This document shows, piece after piece, positions 26,167 to 34,648 of a stretch of DNA of 64,000 nt. The translations under genes were made by a program, and so were the position numbers. Origin of the DNA: JBMOLL01 sp049325415 (GTDB lineage Bacteria; Bacteroidota; Bacteroidia; Bacteroidales; GCA-2748055); contig JBMOLL010000040.1 in the NCBI GenBank assembly GCA_049325415.1, positions 22,044 through 86,043 of the forward strand, read 5' to 3'. The notes below the pieces were generated by a model. That model was not told the DNA's origin. It did not search any database and saw nothing but the letters and a program-made list of their open reading frames with translations. Numbering within the stretch: the stretch's first letter is position 1; the number at the start of each line of letters is the position of its first letter.

Positions 26167-26514
26167 ATGAAATTTTTAAGAACAGCCATTCATGAAATTG
26201 AGTCTGCTGCCGAGCTGCAGAAGATCATCAACGAAAATGAAAATGTAATGGTATGCTGTGGCCGCATGGGGCCCATGTGTATCCCGGTTTACGACACTAT
26301 GGAAGAGCTTGAGGGAGAACGTCCCGCTATCCGTTTCTTCTCCATGGCCTTCGATTCTCCCGAATCGGCCGCCATCCGCACTGCACCGCTTTGCCGCGGT
26401 TTCATGGGCCTGCCTTTTACGGTCTATTACAAAAACGGTGAGATGGTAAAGGCCACAACCAGCATCCAGAACAGGAGCCAGATTGTCTCCATCCTCGATG
26501 AATACCTGAGCTAA
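26167..26514 (+). CDS. Thioredoxin-like protein lacking the canonical CxxC
   Basis: 115 residues with the thioredoxin-fold layout: helix ESAAELQKIINENE, strand VMVCC, active-site loop, then the cis-proline segment MGLPFTVYYKNGEMV and C-terminal helix. The active-site loop reads CCGRMGPMCIPV (residues 30-41), so the usual WCGPC is replaced by MGPM followed by Cys38, with Cys30 and Cys31 just before. A disulfide could form between Cys30 or Cys31 and Cys38, or between Cys38 and another cysteine. It is followed by a thioredoxin-reductase-like gene, its likely partner. Confidence 0.8.
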   Translation: MKFLRTAIHEIESAAELQKIINENENVMVCCGRMGPMCIPVYDTMEELEGERPAIRFFSMAFDSPESAAIRTAPLCRGFMGLPFTVYYKNGEMVKATTSIQNRSQIVSILDEYLS

Positions 26515-26530
26515 GTGTAATACAGCCATG

Positions 26531-26570
26531 ATCCCGTTTGTCCCGCCCCTGCGGGATGAGCGGGATTTTT
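26531..26570 (+). terminator. Nested stem-loop (attenuator-like) between the thioredoxin-like and reductase-like genes
   Basis: An outer stem ATCCCG (26531-26536) with CGGGAT (26561-26566) encloses an inner stem TCCCGC (26541-26546) with GCGGGA (26551-26556), followed by five T. It ends 14 bp before the next start codon, so it may lower expression of the reductase gene relative to the genes before it. Confidence 0.65.
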
Positions 26571-26583
26571 AAAAAACTGAAAA

Positions 26584-27513
26584 ATGGAAGAGATTTTTGA
26601 TGTGATGATCATCGGCGGGGGGGCAGCCGGTCTTACTGCCGGGATCTACAGTTCCAGGGCCCGGCTCAGCACCCTGATCCTCAACGAAGGCGCCGTTGGC
26701 GGACAGATGGTTCTGACCAATGAAATAGCCAATTACCCGGGAGTTGAAACCACCAAAGGTTACCTGCTGGCCGGAATCATGAAAGACCAGGCAAAAAGCT
26801 TTGGCTGCCAGATCAAAACCAATGTCAAAATTACGGGCTATGAGCTGGAAGGCGAAGTGAAAAAAGTTTTGCTGGAGGATGGACGGCGTTTTTCAGCCCG
26901 AACGGTGATCCTCGCTCCCGGTGGCCGCCCCCGTTCACTCAACATTCCCGGCGAGGAAGAATTCAAAGGAACCGGTATATCCTACTGCGCCACCTGCGAC
27001 GGTGAGTTTTTTACCGGGAAAGAACTGGTTGTTATCGGGGGAGGAAACTCCGCCCTCGAAGAAGCCGATGCCCTCACCACCTATGCCTCTAAAGTAACCA
27101 TTGTTCATCAGTTCGACCATTTTCAGGCCTTCGAACATGCCGTTCAGGTTGCAAGGAATAACCCGAAGATTGATTTTATAATGGAGTCGGAACCCAGAGG
27201 CTTCTTTGGTAACGGCCAGCTGGAAAAAGTTGCTATCGAACACCTGCCAAGCGGGAATATCTCGGAAGTTAAGGTTGGAGGTGCTTTTATTTTCGTGGGA
27301 TATCTCCCCAATACCGAAAGTCTCAAGGGTATTGTTCAGATGAATGAAAGAAATGAGATAGTGGTGGACAGCGATATGAAGACAAATATTCCCGGCGTTT
27401 TTGCTGCCGGCGACTGTATCAACAAACGCTACAGACAGGTTACGACAGCAGTGGCAGAAGGAACCATCGCGGCACTGAGTGCCGCAGAATTTCTGAGAAA
27501 CCGGCCAAAATGA
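26584..27513 (+). CDS. Thioredoxin-reductase-like flavoprotein lacking the NADPH phosphate-binding motif
   Basis: 309 residues. The FAD-binding motif GGGAAGLTAG lies at 11-20, the redox pair CATC (Cys135, Cys138) is intact, and the second Rossmann motif GGGNSA is at 152-157. The HRRxxxR motif that normally binds the 2'-phosphate of NADPH is replaced by HQFDHFQ (175-181). The C-terminal FAD motif GVFAAGDCI is normal. I infer a reductase for the neighbouring thioredoxin-like protein that uses NADH, ferredoxin or another donor rather than NADPH. Compare the canonical enzyme at 44120 in this window. Confidence 0.85.
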   Translation: MEEIFDVMIIGGGAAGLTAGIYSSRARLSTLILNEGAVGGQMVLTNEIANYPGVETTKGYLLAGIMKDQAKSFGCQIKTNVKITGYELEGEVKKVLLEDGRRFSARTVILAPGGRPRSLNIPGEEEFKGTGISYCATCDGEFFTGKELVVIGGGNSALEEADALTTYASKVTIVHQFDHFQAFEHAVQVARNNPKIDFIMESEPRGFFGNGQLEKVAIEHLPSGNISEVKVGGAFIFVGYLPNTESLKGIVQMNERNEIVVDSDMKTNIPGVFAAGDCINKRYRQVTTAVAEGTIAALSAAEFLRNRPK

Positions 27514-27528
27514 CCGGTTTATTTTTTT
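27498..27528 (+). terminator. Rho-independent terminator overlapping the reductase-like stop codon
   Basis: AAACCGG (27498-27504) pairs with CCGGTTT (27514-27520) around a 9-nt loop that contains the TGA stop codon, followed by seven T (27522-27528). Confidence 0.82.
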
Positions 27529-28144
27529 AACTGAGAATCATTTCCTCCCTCAGACGATTCAGAACAGAGGTGGTAATTCCGAGGTAAGAGGCAATCTGAC
27601 TGCTCTGGGCATAACGGAATATATCCGGTTGCTCCGAAAGCAGTTTCCGGTAACGTGCTTCTTCGGTATCGCTGAGCAGACCAATCAATCTTTGTTTCAT
27701 CCTGTTATACCCGTCAAGGATCAGCAAACGGCAGAATTCCCTGAATTCAACAGAACTATGGTACCTGTTTTCGATTTCCTCCCAGGAAATCACCCAGCCC
27801 GAACACTCGGTAAGTGTCTGAAAAGTTTCAGTAGAAGGTTGCTGGGAAAAAAAAGTATTGAAATCGTTCAGAAAACATTTCGGCGAGTATATCCCTGTGG
27901 TCAGTTCAAGGCCCTTGCTGTCATTCATAAACGACCTGACATATCCTTCCTCAAGAAAATAGGCGTGCCGGTCAAGGCGCTGTTCCTCAATAAGATATTC
28001 GCCACTCTGAAAGATAACCGGCTTGAAGCCATAGGAAATCTCCATGGCCTTCTCCCTGGAGACCTTGTAAATCGACTGGATATAGGCTATAAAGACTTTC
28101 TTGTTTGTCATAACATCCTGTTTCTGTAAGCTCATACGGTTCAA
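27527..28144 (-). CDS. Crp/Fnr family transcriptional regulator
   Basis: 205 residues. A cyclic-nucleotide-binding-like domain (about 20-130; VIFQSGEYLIEEQRLDRHAY) is followed by a helical C-terminal part ending in SSQIASYLGITTSVLNRLREE, a helix-turn-helix typical of the Crp regulators with short C-termini found in Bacteroidota. There is no Fnr-type cysteine cluster. ATGs at 28135 and 28111 are possible alternative starts. It converges on the reductase-like gene; its targets are unknown. Confidence 0.8.
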   Translation of the reverse strand: MNRMSLQKQDVMTNKKVFIAYIQSIYKVSREKAMEISYGFKPVIFQSGEYLIEEQRLDRHAYFLEEGYVRSFMNDSKGLELTTGIYSPKCFLNDFNTFFSQQPSTETFQTLTECSGWVISWEEIENRYHSSVEFREFCRLLILDGYNRMKQRLIGLLSDTEEARYRKLLSEQPDIFRYAQSSQIASYLGITTSVLNRLREEMILS

Positions 28145-28423
28145 TGTAAACCGCAGATCCGCATGAGTTTGTCAACACACGGAGAAACGAAATTAAAGCT
28201 TAAATTCCTATCTCCGAAAGAACAGAACAGGCCTTTGATGACGGCACCTTTTAAGGCATTGAACGCGGTATGGATGTGGCCGACCGGAGGCGGAAGTGAC
28301 TAATGGATGATTGGGATTTTAATCACACTTTTCAACATCTTAGTCACAGTTTATTAACATTTCGTCAAACCTATTTTTTCAGTCCTGGTCCGTTGAAATG
28401 AACGGTCCTGCTGATATCCAGGG

Positions 28424-28846
28424 CTATTTCAGTGTTTTCTTACATTCAACAATTTTCATCAGCACGGGCACCTGCTCCGGTTCCTGCAGATTGATCACCA
28501 GGGGAAGCAGTTTACCTACCGGCGCATTCGCCCTGAACCCGCTTTTAATCGTTTCAGGGATATCCAGCTCTTCAACTTTCGGAGCCGTCTTCTCCGTAAA
28601 ATAGAAAGCCACAGTTGCATAGCCGTCCCAGACCGATAACCAGCACAGGTTTTTCTTTTTAAAAAGGTGCTTTCTGAGCCAGGAATGGCCATCGCGATAA
28701 TAGTTCCATTCGGGCTCAATGCCCGAATCAGGGTCTGTCAGCATCCCGGTAAATTCGCGGAATGCCGGATAGGCTTTTCCCAGTATTTTTTCCAGAAGTT
28801 CATCGGAAGGATAAACAGCAGGGTCATTCAACAGAGGTTGTTCCAT
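28424..28846 (-). CDS. DUF3788 family protein
   Basis: 140 residues, no signal peptide, probably cytosolic. The sequence shows the features of DUF3788 proteins: DPDSGIEPEWNYYRDGHSW, then KNLCWLSVWDGYATVAFYF and the C-terminal KLLPLVINLQEPEQVPVLMKI. The family occurs in Bacteroidota and Firmicutes and has no established role. It lies alone, followed by 279 bp without a clear gene and preceded by the repeat island at 28930. Confidence 0.82.
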   Translation of the reverse strand: MEQPLLNDPAVYPSDELLEKILGKAYPAFREFTGMLTDPDSGIEPEWNYYRDGHSWLRKHLFKKKNLCWLSVWDGYATVAFYFTEKTAPKVEELDIPETIKSGFRANAPVGKLLPLVINLQEPEQVPVLMKIVECKKTLK

Positions 28847-28929
28847 CTATATCAGGTTTATAGTTTAAAAATCTATTCTTTCCCTAACAAACCGTTCAGC
28901 CCATCCTGCTGCCCTTATCCTGCCTCCCC

Positions 28930-29264
28930 TCTCTCACCTCTATCACCTTTCTCACCTTTCTCACCTTTCTCACTTTTCTCACTCCTCACTCCTCACTCAT
29001 CACTCATCCCGCGTCTCGCGTCTCGCATCTCGAAAAAAAAAGACACAAAGGTGTAACGCTAAGGTTCAAAGACTCAAAGGCGCTAAACATCGCATAAAAG
29101 GTAAACTCCCCCGTCACTCCTCACTCATCACTCATCACTCCTCTCGTTCCACCCGCCGAAGCCTCTGGCGAAGGCAGGCGTCTCCCGTCTCCCATCTCGC
29201 GTTTCGCACAACTCGTAACCCGTAACCCGTAACCCGCCACTCCTCACTCCTCACTCCTCACTCC
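28930..29264. repeat. Repeat island with nine- and seven-base arrays, inverse of the 10139 array
   Basis: It begins with a nine-base repeat, CTCACCTTT, at about 28940-28970. At 28978-29033 eight heptamers follow (CTCACTC, ATCACTC, then GTCTCGC types), at 29113-29140 four more, and at 29178-29264 an unbroken run of twelve that passes from GCGTCTC through CGTAACC types to TCCTCAC types. Read on the minus strand these are the GAGACGC and GTGAGGA units of the array at 10139. The rest of the 419 bp between genes holds no likely gene. Confidence 0.85.
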
Positions 29265-29265
29265 C

Positions 29266-30960
29266 CTACCTGTACCTGTACAACTTCAGGAACTGTATCC
29301 CCGTCTCACCGGCCGGGATCCTCAGGTGCCGTCCCTGATGGCTCTGGTCTCCGTTCAACCGGCGGACCGGCATCCATATCCCGTTTTCCATTGTTCCCTC
29401 ATCAATTTTTTCAATGCCTGTAAGGTATCCGTCCTGATCCGGAGGAAAGGTGAGAACGATCCCATCGCCGGCAACGAAATATTTTCCCTCCCCGGTACAA
29501 ATGATCAGGCCTCCTTTAACTGGCCAGGTTTCTTCAGCAGCTCCAGCGTCCCATCCGAGGGTATAATCGTGCTTCGCGATTATGGTAAAACCACCAAGGA
29601 CGATCGTATCTGCCGGATGCTCCCTGTCGAACAGGAAACCTCTCATGGTGCCTTTGCCCTGATTTTCAAGGATCAGGGGAGCCAGCTGTGAAAGAACCGA
29701 ATAAGTATTGGTCATGGGTTCCTTCACGAGATCGGAAGTCGATTCAATGAAAAAAGGGCTGAAACCCAGGGCATCATAATTCCCGATAGAGAAGAAAGCC
29801 TTTGGTCCGCAGGCAGTTTCATAGCCGCCCGGGATCTGTTCGTAACGGACTTCCGGAAGAAAAAGGGCATTCCCGTCGCGCTTGTACAAACCGGCCCAGT
29901 GCCGGAAATCGGCAAAATATATATCGGGAGCCAGCAGATCAACCGAAGGAGCCGCTACCTTCCATATATCCATCAGGTGAGGCAAGGGACCGGCGGAAGG
30001 ATATTGCCCGGGAAGCCAGCCAGGACGGTTCAGCGCGGCATTCACATAGGCCGGGATCGGATAAACAGCTTTCCCTGCCGCAGTGATCTGTTCCATATAA
30101 CGACCAAAATACCAGGCCATGAAGATCTCTTCCGTAGCCAGATCGTCGCCGAAAACCTCCTTCCATGAGCCCCTTGTCCGGGAGCCGTGATCCCTCCATT
30201 TTTCCCTGATTTCAGGAGCATAGAGGGTCGACGAAGATTGGATATAACGGATCAGCTCTCCGGGTACTTCATTGTTATAGGCGCTGTTGGCTGCCGGGCT
30301 GTGGTCTCTTGCATCGGGCAGCATACCGATCTCATTTTCAACCTGCATCATGATCACCGTATGTTCGTTCCCGTCAAACTCCCTGATAAACTTCATCAAA
30401 GCCGTATAGGCCTGTTTATCGGCGACGAGATTTCTGAGTTCGAAGGGACTCAGGATCTCCACTGCTTTACCGTTACGGTCACAGGCCCTGGGGAAACGCC
30501 TGTAATCCTCTTTTACCCAGCCCGGAGCATAGCACGACATGCTATTCTTCCAGCTACCGAACCATAACAGGACCAGTTTCATCTGGTTCTGACGGGCATC
30601 AACGATCAGATCCCTGACCAGGTTAAAGTCGAATCTCCCCTCTTCCGGCTCAATCAGTTCCCAATAGACCGGAGCCAGGACTGTATTCAGCCTGTTTTGC
30701 CGCAACACCGGCCACAGCTCTTTCATGTATTCCGTGGAGGACGAACTGGAGTTCCCCAGCTCACCGCCCAGCATCAGAAAGGGCTTGCCACCGACAATGA
30801 GCCGCTGGGTATTCCCCCGTACTTCAAGGTGCGGGGGAGCTGCCTGCTTCTGGGCAGAAAGAATACCAGGAGAGGTTTGAAATAAAAGGATGAACAGGAG
30901 GCATAACCCGGTATGGCACAGGCGGGTTGAGGGGAATTCGCTTTTGAATGTTGTTTTCAT
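29266..30960 (-). CDS. Secreted GH35-like glycoside hydrolase with DUF5597 domain
   Basis: 564 residues with an N-terminal signal sequence (about 1-36) and a TIM barrel related to GH35 beta-galactosidases. Elements seen: FLMLGGELGNSS at the substrate entrance, VYWELIEPEEGRFDF, and MQVENEIGM, where Glu210 is the expected acid/base; LFLPEVRYEQ is a candidate for the nucleophile strand. The C-terminal about 150 residues fit the DUF5597 domain that often follows this barrel in Bacteroidota. It likely removes galactose or a related sugar from plant polysaccharides in the periplasm. It is not adjacent to other sugar genes. Confidence 0.82.
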   Translation of the reverse strand: MKTTFKSEFPSTRLCHTGLCLLFILLFQTSPGILSAQKQAAPPHLEVRGNTQRLIVGGKPFLMLGGELGNSSSSSTEYMKELWPVLRQNRLNTVLAPVYWELIEPEEGRFDFNLVRDLIVDARQNQMKLVLLWFGSWKNSMSCYAPGWVKEDYRRFPRACDRNGKAVEILSPFELRNLVADKQAYTALMKFIREFDGNEHTVIMMQVENEIGMLPDARDHSPAANSAYNNEVPGELIRYIQSSSTLYAPEIREKWRDHGSRTRGSWKEVFGDDLATEEIFMAWYFGRYMEQITAAGKAVYPIPAYVNAALNRPGWLPGQYPSAGPLPHLMDIWKVAAPSVDLLAPDIYFADFRHWAGLYKRDGNALFLPEVRYEQIPGGYETACGPKAFFSIGNYDALGFSPFFIESTSDLVKEPMTNTYSVLSQLAPLILENQGKGTMRGFLFDREHPADTIVLGGFTIIAKHDYTLGWDAGAAEETWPVKGGLIICTGEGKYFVAGDGIVLTFPPDQDGYLTGIEKIDEGTMENGIWMPVRRLNGDQSHQGRHLRIPAGETGIQFLKLYRYR

Positions 30961-31114
30961 GGATTACAGCTCTGGGTAAATGTTCCTGAAATCAATTTCA
31001 CAGGAGGATAAACAGTCATCTGAAAATCAGATGGACTTCAAAATAGCACTTTTATAAGGAATATCAAAAACAAATTCCTTTAACGGGATGTACAGGGCTT
31101 CCGCAAGCGCTCTG

Positions 31115-32254
31115 TTATCGTTTCCTGATCTCCGAGCGCCGGTATCCCGACACGTTCAGCTTGCTGTCCTGATTTGGATTATACGACTGATTATCCGTGT
31201 AAATTACATCTCCCCTGTCGTTCTCCCAGCGGTAGCCCCATTCATTCGAGCCCCGCTCGGTCTCCCCGGTCCAGGGATTTACATAATCCTCCTGTCCGGT
31301 AAGGTTGAGATACATGTCGTTGTTGATCTCTGAATTGGTATTCGCCCGGTGTTCGCTGATCTCCTTTTCGATCCGGGCGATATCCTGCTGGGTCTGCAGT
31401 ACGATCTGCCCGTTCACCTGCTGGCTTTTTATTTCCCTGACCAGCCAGTCGGTATTGATCTTTACGGATTGCCCGATCGTGGCAAAAACCGGCGACATTT
31501 TCTCAAAACTCCCTTTCTCAGCCCGCACATACCACATCTCCTTATTCCCCCAGAGCCCGTTACCCAGCTGTCCGTAATCTTCAATCACACAGTACATTTT
31601 CTCGAGATATGCAATACCGTTTTCCGAATATTCAAGGGTAATAACAGCCACCTGGTAGCCAAAGGCATAACCCGGGATCATCTGAGCCGACAGATTGCGG
31701 TAGCGCTCTGCCAGACCGGGCATCGGCGAAACGGAAGTAATCCTGACATTCTGCGCTGCCGGATGGGCAAAAGGAACAGCCACCTGTGCCACGAACTGCT
31801 CCGGGGCAGAAAGCGGCCACACCAGCATTCCGTTGTAATTGCTGCCGTAGGGGTACATCCCCCCGATAAGATTATTTGTCGGGCAGCGCTGAATATCAAA
31901 GAAACGCGTGTCGGGCAACCAGCCGAGTTCAGCTTTTTTATCCGGGGAACTTAACTTCATATACAGTTTTGCCTCAATGGCATTACCAGCACCTCCCGCG
32001 GCACCCGGATCAACCCGGGTTATACCTCCCGTGACCGTCCAGCCCACCGGTTTCAGAAATGTGAAGGCGTTTTCATTGGGTTCAGCAGTCCTGACAAAGC
32101 GGACCTCAGCCGGGACCTGCCTTGTGGCATAGCACATACTGCTGTCCATAGCCACTGCCGAAAGGAAGGGCGAAAGGATAATCAGCAGAAGCAGAAAAAG
32201 AAAGAGCTTATTGTTTTTCAATTGGATGAGGGATAAAGAATTAAATACATACAA
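31115..32254 (-). CDS. Secreted protein of unknown function
   Basis: 379 residues. An N-terminal hydrophobic segment (about 16-36) is a signal peptide or anchor, and the mature part starts near DSSMCYATRQVP. The middle (about 45-260) is rich in aromatic residues and glycine, and a helical stretch at about 285-320 (QQDIARIEKEISEHRANTN) is followed by a tail, ETERGSNEWGYRWENDRGD. I do not recognise the family. Cysteines are few (three to four). It lies between the GH35-like gene and a gene-free repeat island. Confidence 0.7.
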   Translation of the reverse strand: MYVFNSLSLIQLKNNKLFLFLLLLIILSPFLSAVAMDSSMCYATRQVPAEVRFVRTAEPNENAFTFLKPVGWTVTGGITRVDPGAAGGAGNAIEAKLYMKLSSPDKKAELGWLPDTRFFDIQRCPTNNLIGGMYPYGSNYNGMLVWPLSAPEQFVAQVAVPFAHPAAQNVRITSVSPMPGLAERYRNLSAQMIPGYAFGYQVAVITLEYSENGIAYLEKMYCVIEDYGQLGNGLWGNKEMWYVRAEKGSFEKMSPVFATIGQSVKINTDWLVREIKSQQVNGQIVLQTQQDIARIEKEISEHRANTNSEINNDMYLNLTGQEDYVNPWTGETERGSNEWGYRWENDRGDVIYTDNQSYNPNQDSKLNVSGYRRSEIRKR

Positions 32255-32370
32255 AAACTGTATACGAATTTATGAAATAATCCTGATCTACTGCATGTCA
32301 GAAAATTAATCTCAAATCAGACAATTTTCTAATGCAATGCAATAGAAAATGAAGAGACGAAAAAACTCTA

Positions 32371-33129
32371 ATGCATAAAATGGGTTAATTGGAAATACCC
32401 CACTTTTTATTAAAATCTAAAAGAAAGCCAAAGCTGTATAATTACAACTGTATATGAATCTGACCATGAAAACGTGGAAATAAATCATATAGAAGTACAT
32501 GAAATCCATAGTCAGAAACCCGACAGACAGTCCTTCGACTCGTAACTCGATAAACTCGTTACTTCGCTCTCCGCGTGCCGCCGTAGCTTCAGCGGAGGGG
32601 CAGGAACCTGTACACAAAATTCTTCGTCAGAAACCCGACATGCAATCCTTCGACTCGTAACTCGATAAACTCGTTACTTCGCTCAGGAACCGACGCATAG
32701 AGTTAGGGGTGGTAAACCTCGACAGGCTCGGTTTACCATCGCTGGATCGAGCTGGTTGGTGAGCGAAGTCGAACCACTGTCGAGATCCCTTTCCTGATTT
32801 TTATAACACCGGTTCCTGAGCGCCGTGGTGAGCTTGTCGAACCACAAGTCGAAGGACCTCTTCATCCTGTGAGCATAGCCTTTCATTAGGGCGAACAATG
32901 GTGAGTTTGCCGAACCACAAGCCGAAGGATTGAAGAAAAACAATCGTCAGTCTAATAATGTGTTGGGTGATTAAATTATATACTTGAATTATAAAAAAAT
33001 GATACAAAAATCTATTGAGAATGATAAGACCATCCAAACTGATTCAAGTAGTTCGCCTTCCCGAGTTATCGGGAAACGCAATTTCTTCGGCTCTTAGTGA
33101 ATAATTTGGGATAAACCCATTTTATGCAT
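32371..33129. repeat. Gene-free island bounded by a 16-bp inverted repeat and holding direct repeats
   Basis: ATGCATAAAATGGGTT (32371-32386) recurs as its exact reverse complement at 33114-33129. Inside, a 59-bp direct repeat occurs at 32511-32569 and 32626-32684 with few mismatches (core CCTTCGACTCGTAACTCGAT), and CGAACCAC/GTCGAAGG-type REP-like pieces fill 32700-32940. Upstream at 32324-32350 a hairpin has arms ATTTTCTA and TAGAAAAT. No credible gene is present in the 1046 bp between 32255 and 33300; the remaining AT-rich parts show nothing I can name. Confidence 0.7.
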
Positions 33130-33300
33130 CAAAAAAGTCACAATGTATAAAAAACCAGAGTCTGGACACACCTCACTTTTCCGGTACGTTTAAATATCTA
33201 TCTCTTCAGCCTGGGACTCAGCCAATAATCCTGCTCTATCAGTCTTTATTATTTGGGTAAGTCCAAAGAACCTTAAATATTTGCCCGGCTCCCTTCTCAG

Positions 33301-34644
33301 CTACTCTTCTTCCGGCTTCTTTCCCTCCCAGAACAACTCTTCCCGGATATCTCCGATCCGCTGCTTCGCATAATCGTAATACGAGATGGTGGTTCCCTCA
33401 GAATAGACCTTGCCCGGTTTAAAATTGTCTCCTTTCGGACGGGTCTCCAGGAAACGGTTATAATAGTCCAGTGCCTTTCCCCGGTCGCGGATCCAGACAT
33501 CGTAATGACTGGCAATACGGAAAAGCAGCAGGGTGTCGCCGGGTGTGAGTTCCATCGCTTTCATATAATCAGCGAGCGCTTCATCGTAGCGGTAAAAGCC
33601 GGTATTTGCGGCAGCAAGGTCCTGGTAGATCCTGGAAAGCAGATCCGGTGGCGGGGTCAGCAGGGCTATCGATTTCTTCAGGTAACCAATCCCCCTTTCC
33701 CGATAAAATGCCTTGTCGCAGGCCAGGCCGAGGATATAGGACAATTCGGCATCGGCTGTATCGGTGAGAAAGGCCCTTTCAAGGTATTTCATGGCGCTGT
33801 CGTATTCTTCCGTTTTAAAATAGCTGAAGCCGATATATTTATTTGTAAACTCTGAAATATCATTTAATGCCAGACATTTTTCAAAGGTCTGCACGGCATT
33901 CCCAAAGTCATTGCCCAGAAAATACAGGTAACCGTGCAATTTAAGCATCCGCAGATTCAGGGAGTCCTGACCCAGGTGATGACCGGTAACAACCAGCGCA
34001 CTGTCGTACAACTCCTTATCCCTGTACATAACGGCCAGGCGGTAGGAAGTCTGCAGATCGATCCGGGTAGCCTCCACCGCCTTCCTGTACATTAAAATGG
34101 CCGAATCGGTCTGTTCCAGGTTATCGTAGCAGCGGCCGGTCTGTTTTAAAAGGTAGTAAGAGGAATCAAGGCTGAGCGCCTGCCTGTAACAGGCCAGCGC
34201 TCCCGTAAAATGATCGTCCTGGAAATATGCATCAGCCATTTTTTGAAGGAAAAAGGCGTTTTGCGGACTTATCTCCAGTGCACGCCGGTAATATTCCCGG
34301 GCCCCTGCCTGATCTCCCATCGACCCATAGCAGGATCCCAGTTCAGACAGGACCTGGATGTCTGTCGTGTCAGAATCAAACAGGATCCTGTATTGCCGGG
34401 CCGCCTCCGGGTAACGGTTCAGGCCTTTGTACAATTTTGCCTTTAAAGCTGTATAATCAACAGTTCGCCCTGCACACTCCAGACTGTCAATATATGCGAG
34501 CGCCCTTTCATACTCAAATTGATCCACAAGTGCAGAAAGGCGGCTATCCTCCTGACTGTAGACCGACACCGCACCAAGCATAAAAACCGTAATAATTGCC
34601 TTTGCCAGATACGAACGCTTCTGTAGGCACCATGTCCTTATCAT
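33301..34644 (-). CDS. Secreted TPR-repeat protein
   Basis: 447 residues with a signal peptide (about 1-30, ending SVYSQ). The remainder is built of about nine tetratricopeptide repeats, for example YPEAARQYRILFDSDTTDIQVL, AGAREYYRRALEISPQN, FTGALACYRQALSLDSS and YDEALADYMKAMELTPGD. TPR arrays bind other proteins, so it is probably a periplasmic scaffold; no catalytic motif is visible. The twin palindromes lie just in front of its start codon, so it may share a repressor with the divergent efflux operon. Confidence 0.85.
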   Translation of the reverse strand: MIRTWCLQKRSYLAKAIITVFMLGAVSVYSQEDSRLSALVDQFEYERALAYIDSLECAGRTVDYTALKAKLYKGLNRYPEAARQYRILFDSDTTDIQVLSELGSCYGSMGDQAGAREYYRRALEISPQNAFFLQKMADAYFQDDHFTGALACYRQALSLDSSYYLLKQTGRCYDNLEQTDSAILMYRKAVEATRIDLQTSYRLAVMYRDKELYDSALVVTGHHLGQDSLNLRMLKLHGYLYFLGNDFGNAVQTFEKCLALNDISEFTNKYIGFSYFKTEEYDSAMKYLERAFLTDTADAELSYILGLACDKAFYRERGIGYLKKSIALLTPPPDLLSRIYQDLAAANTGFYRYDEALADYMKAMELTPGDTLLLFRIASHYDVWIRDRGKALDYYNRFLETRPKGDNFKPGKVYSEGTTISYYDYAKQRIGDIREELFWEGKKPEEE

Positions 34645-34648
34645 ACTT

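Noticed and set aside
28145..28423. Possible small gene in the gap between the Crp regulator and the DUF3788 gene
   Set aside because: Only a 23-codon frame from an ATG near 28239 was seen, with no ribosome-binding site or recognisable sequence.
28930..29264. Possible CRISPR array
   Set aside because: The repeats are 7 to 9 bases long and contiguous, without spacers; no cas genes are nearby.
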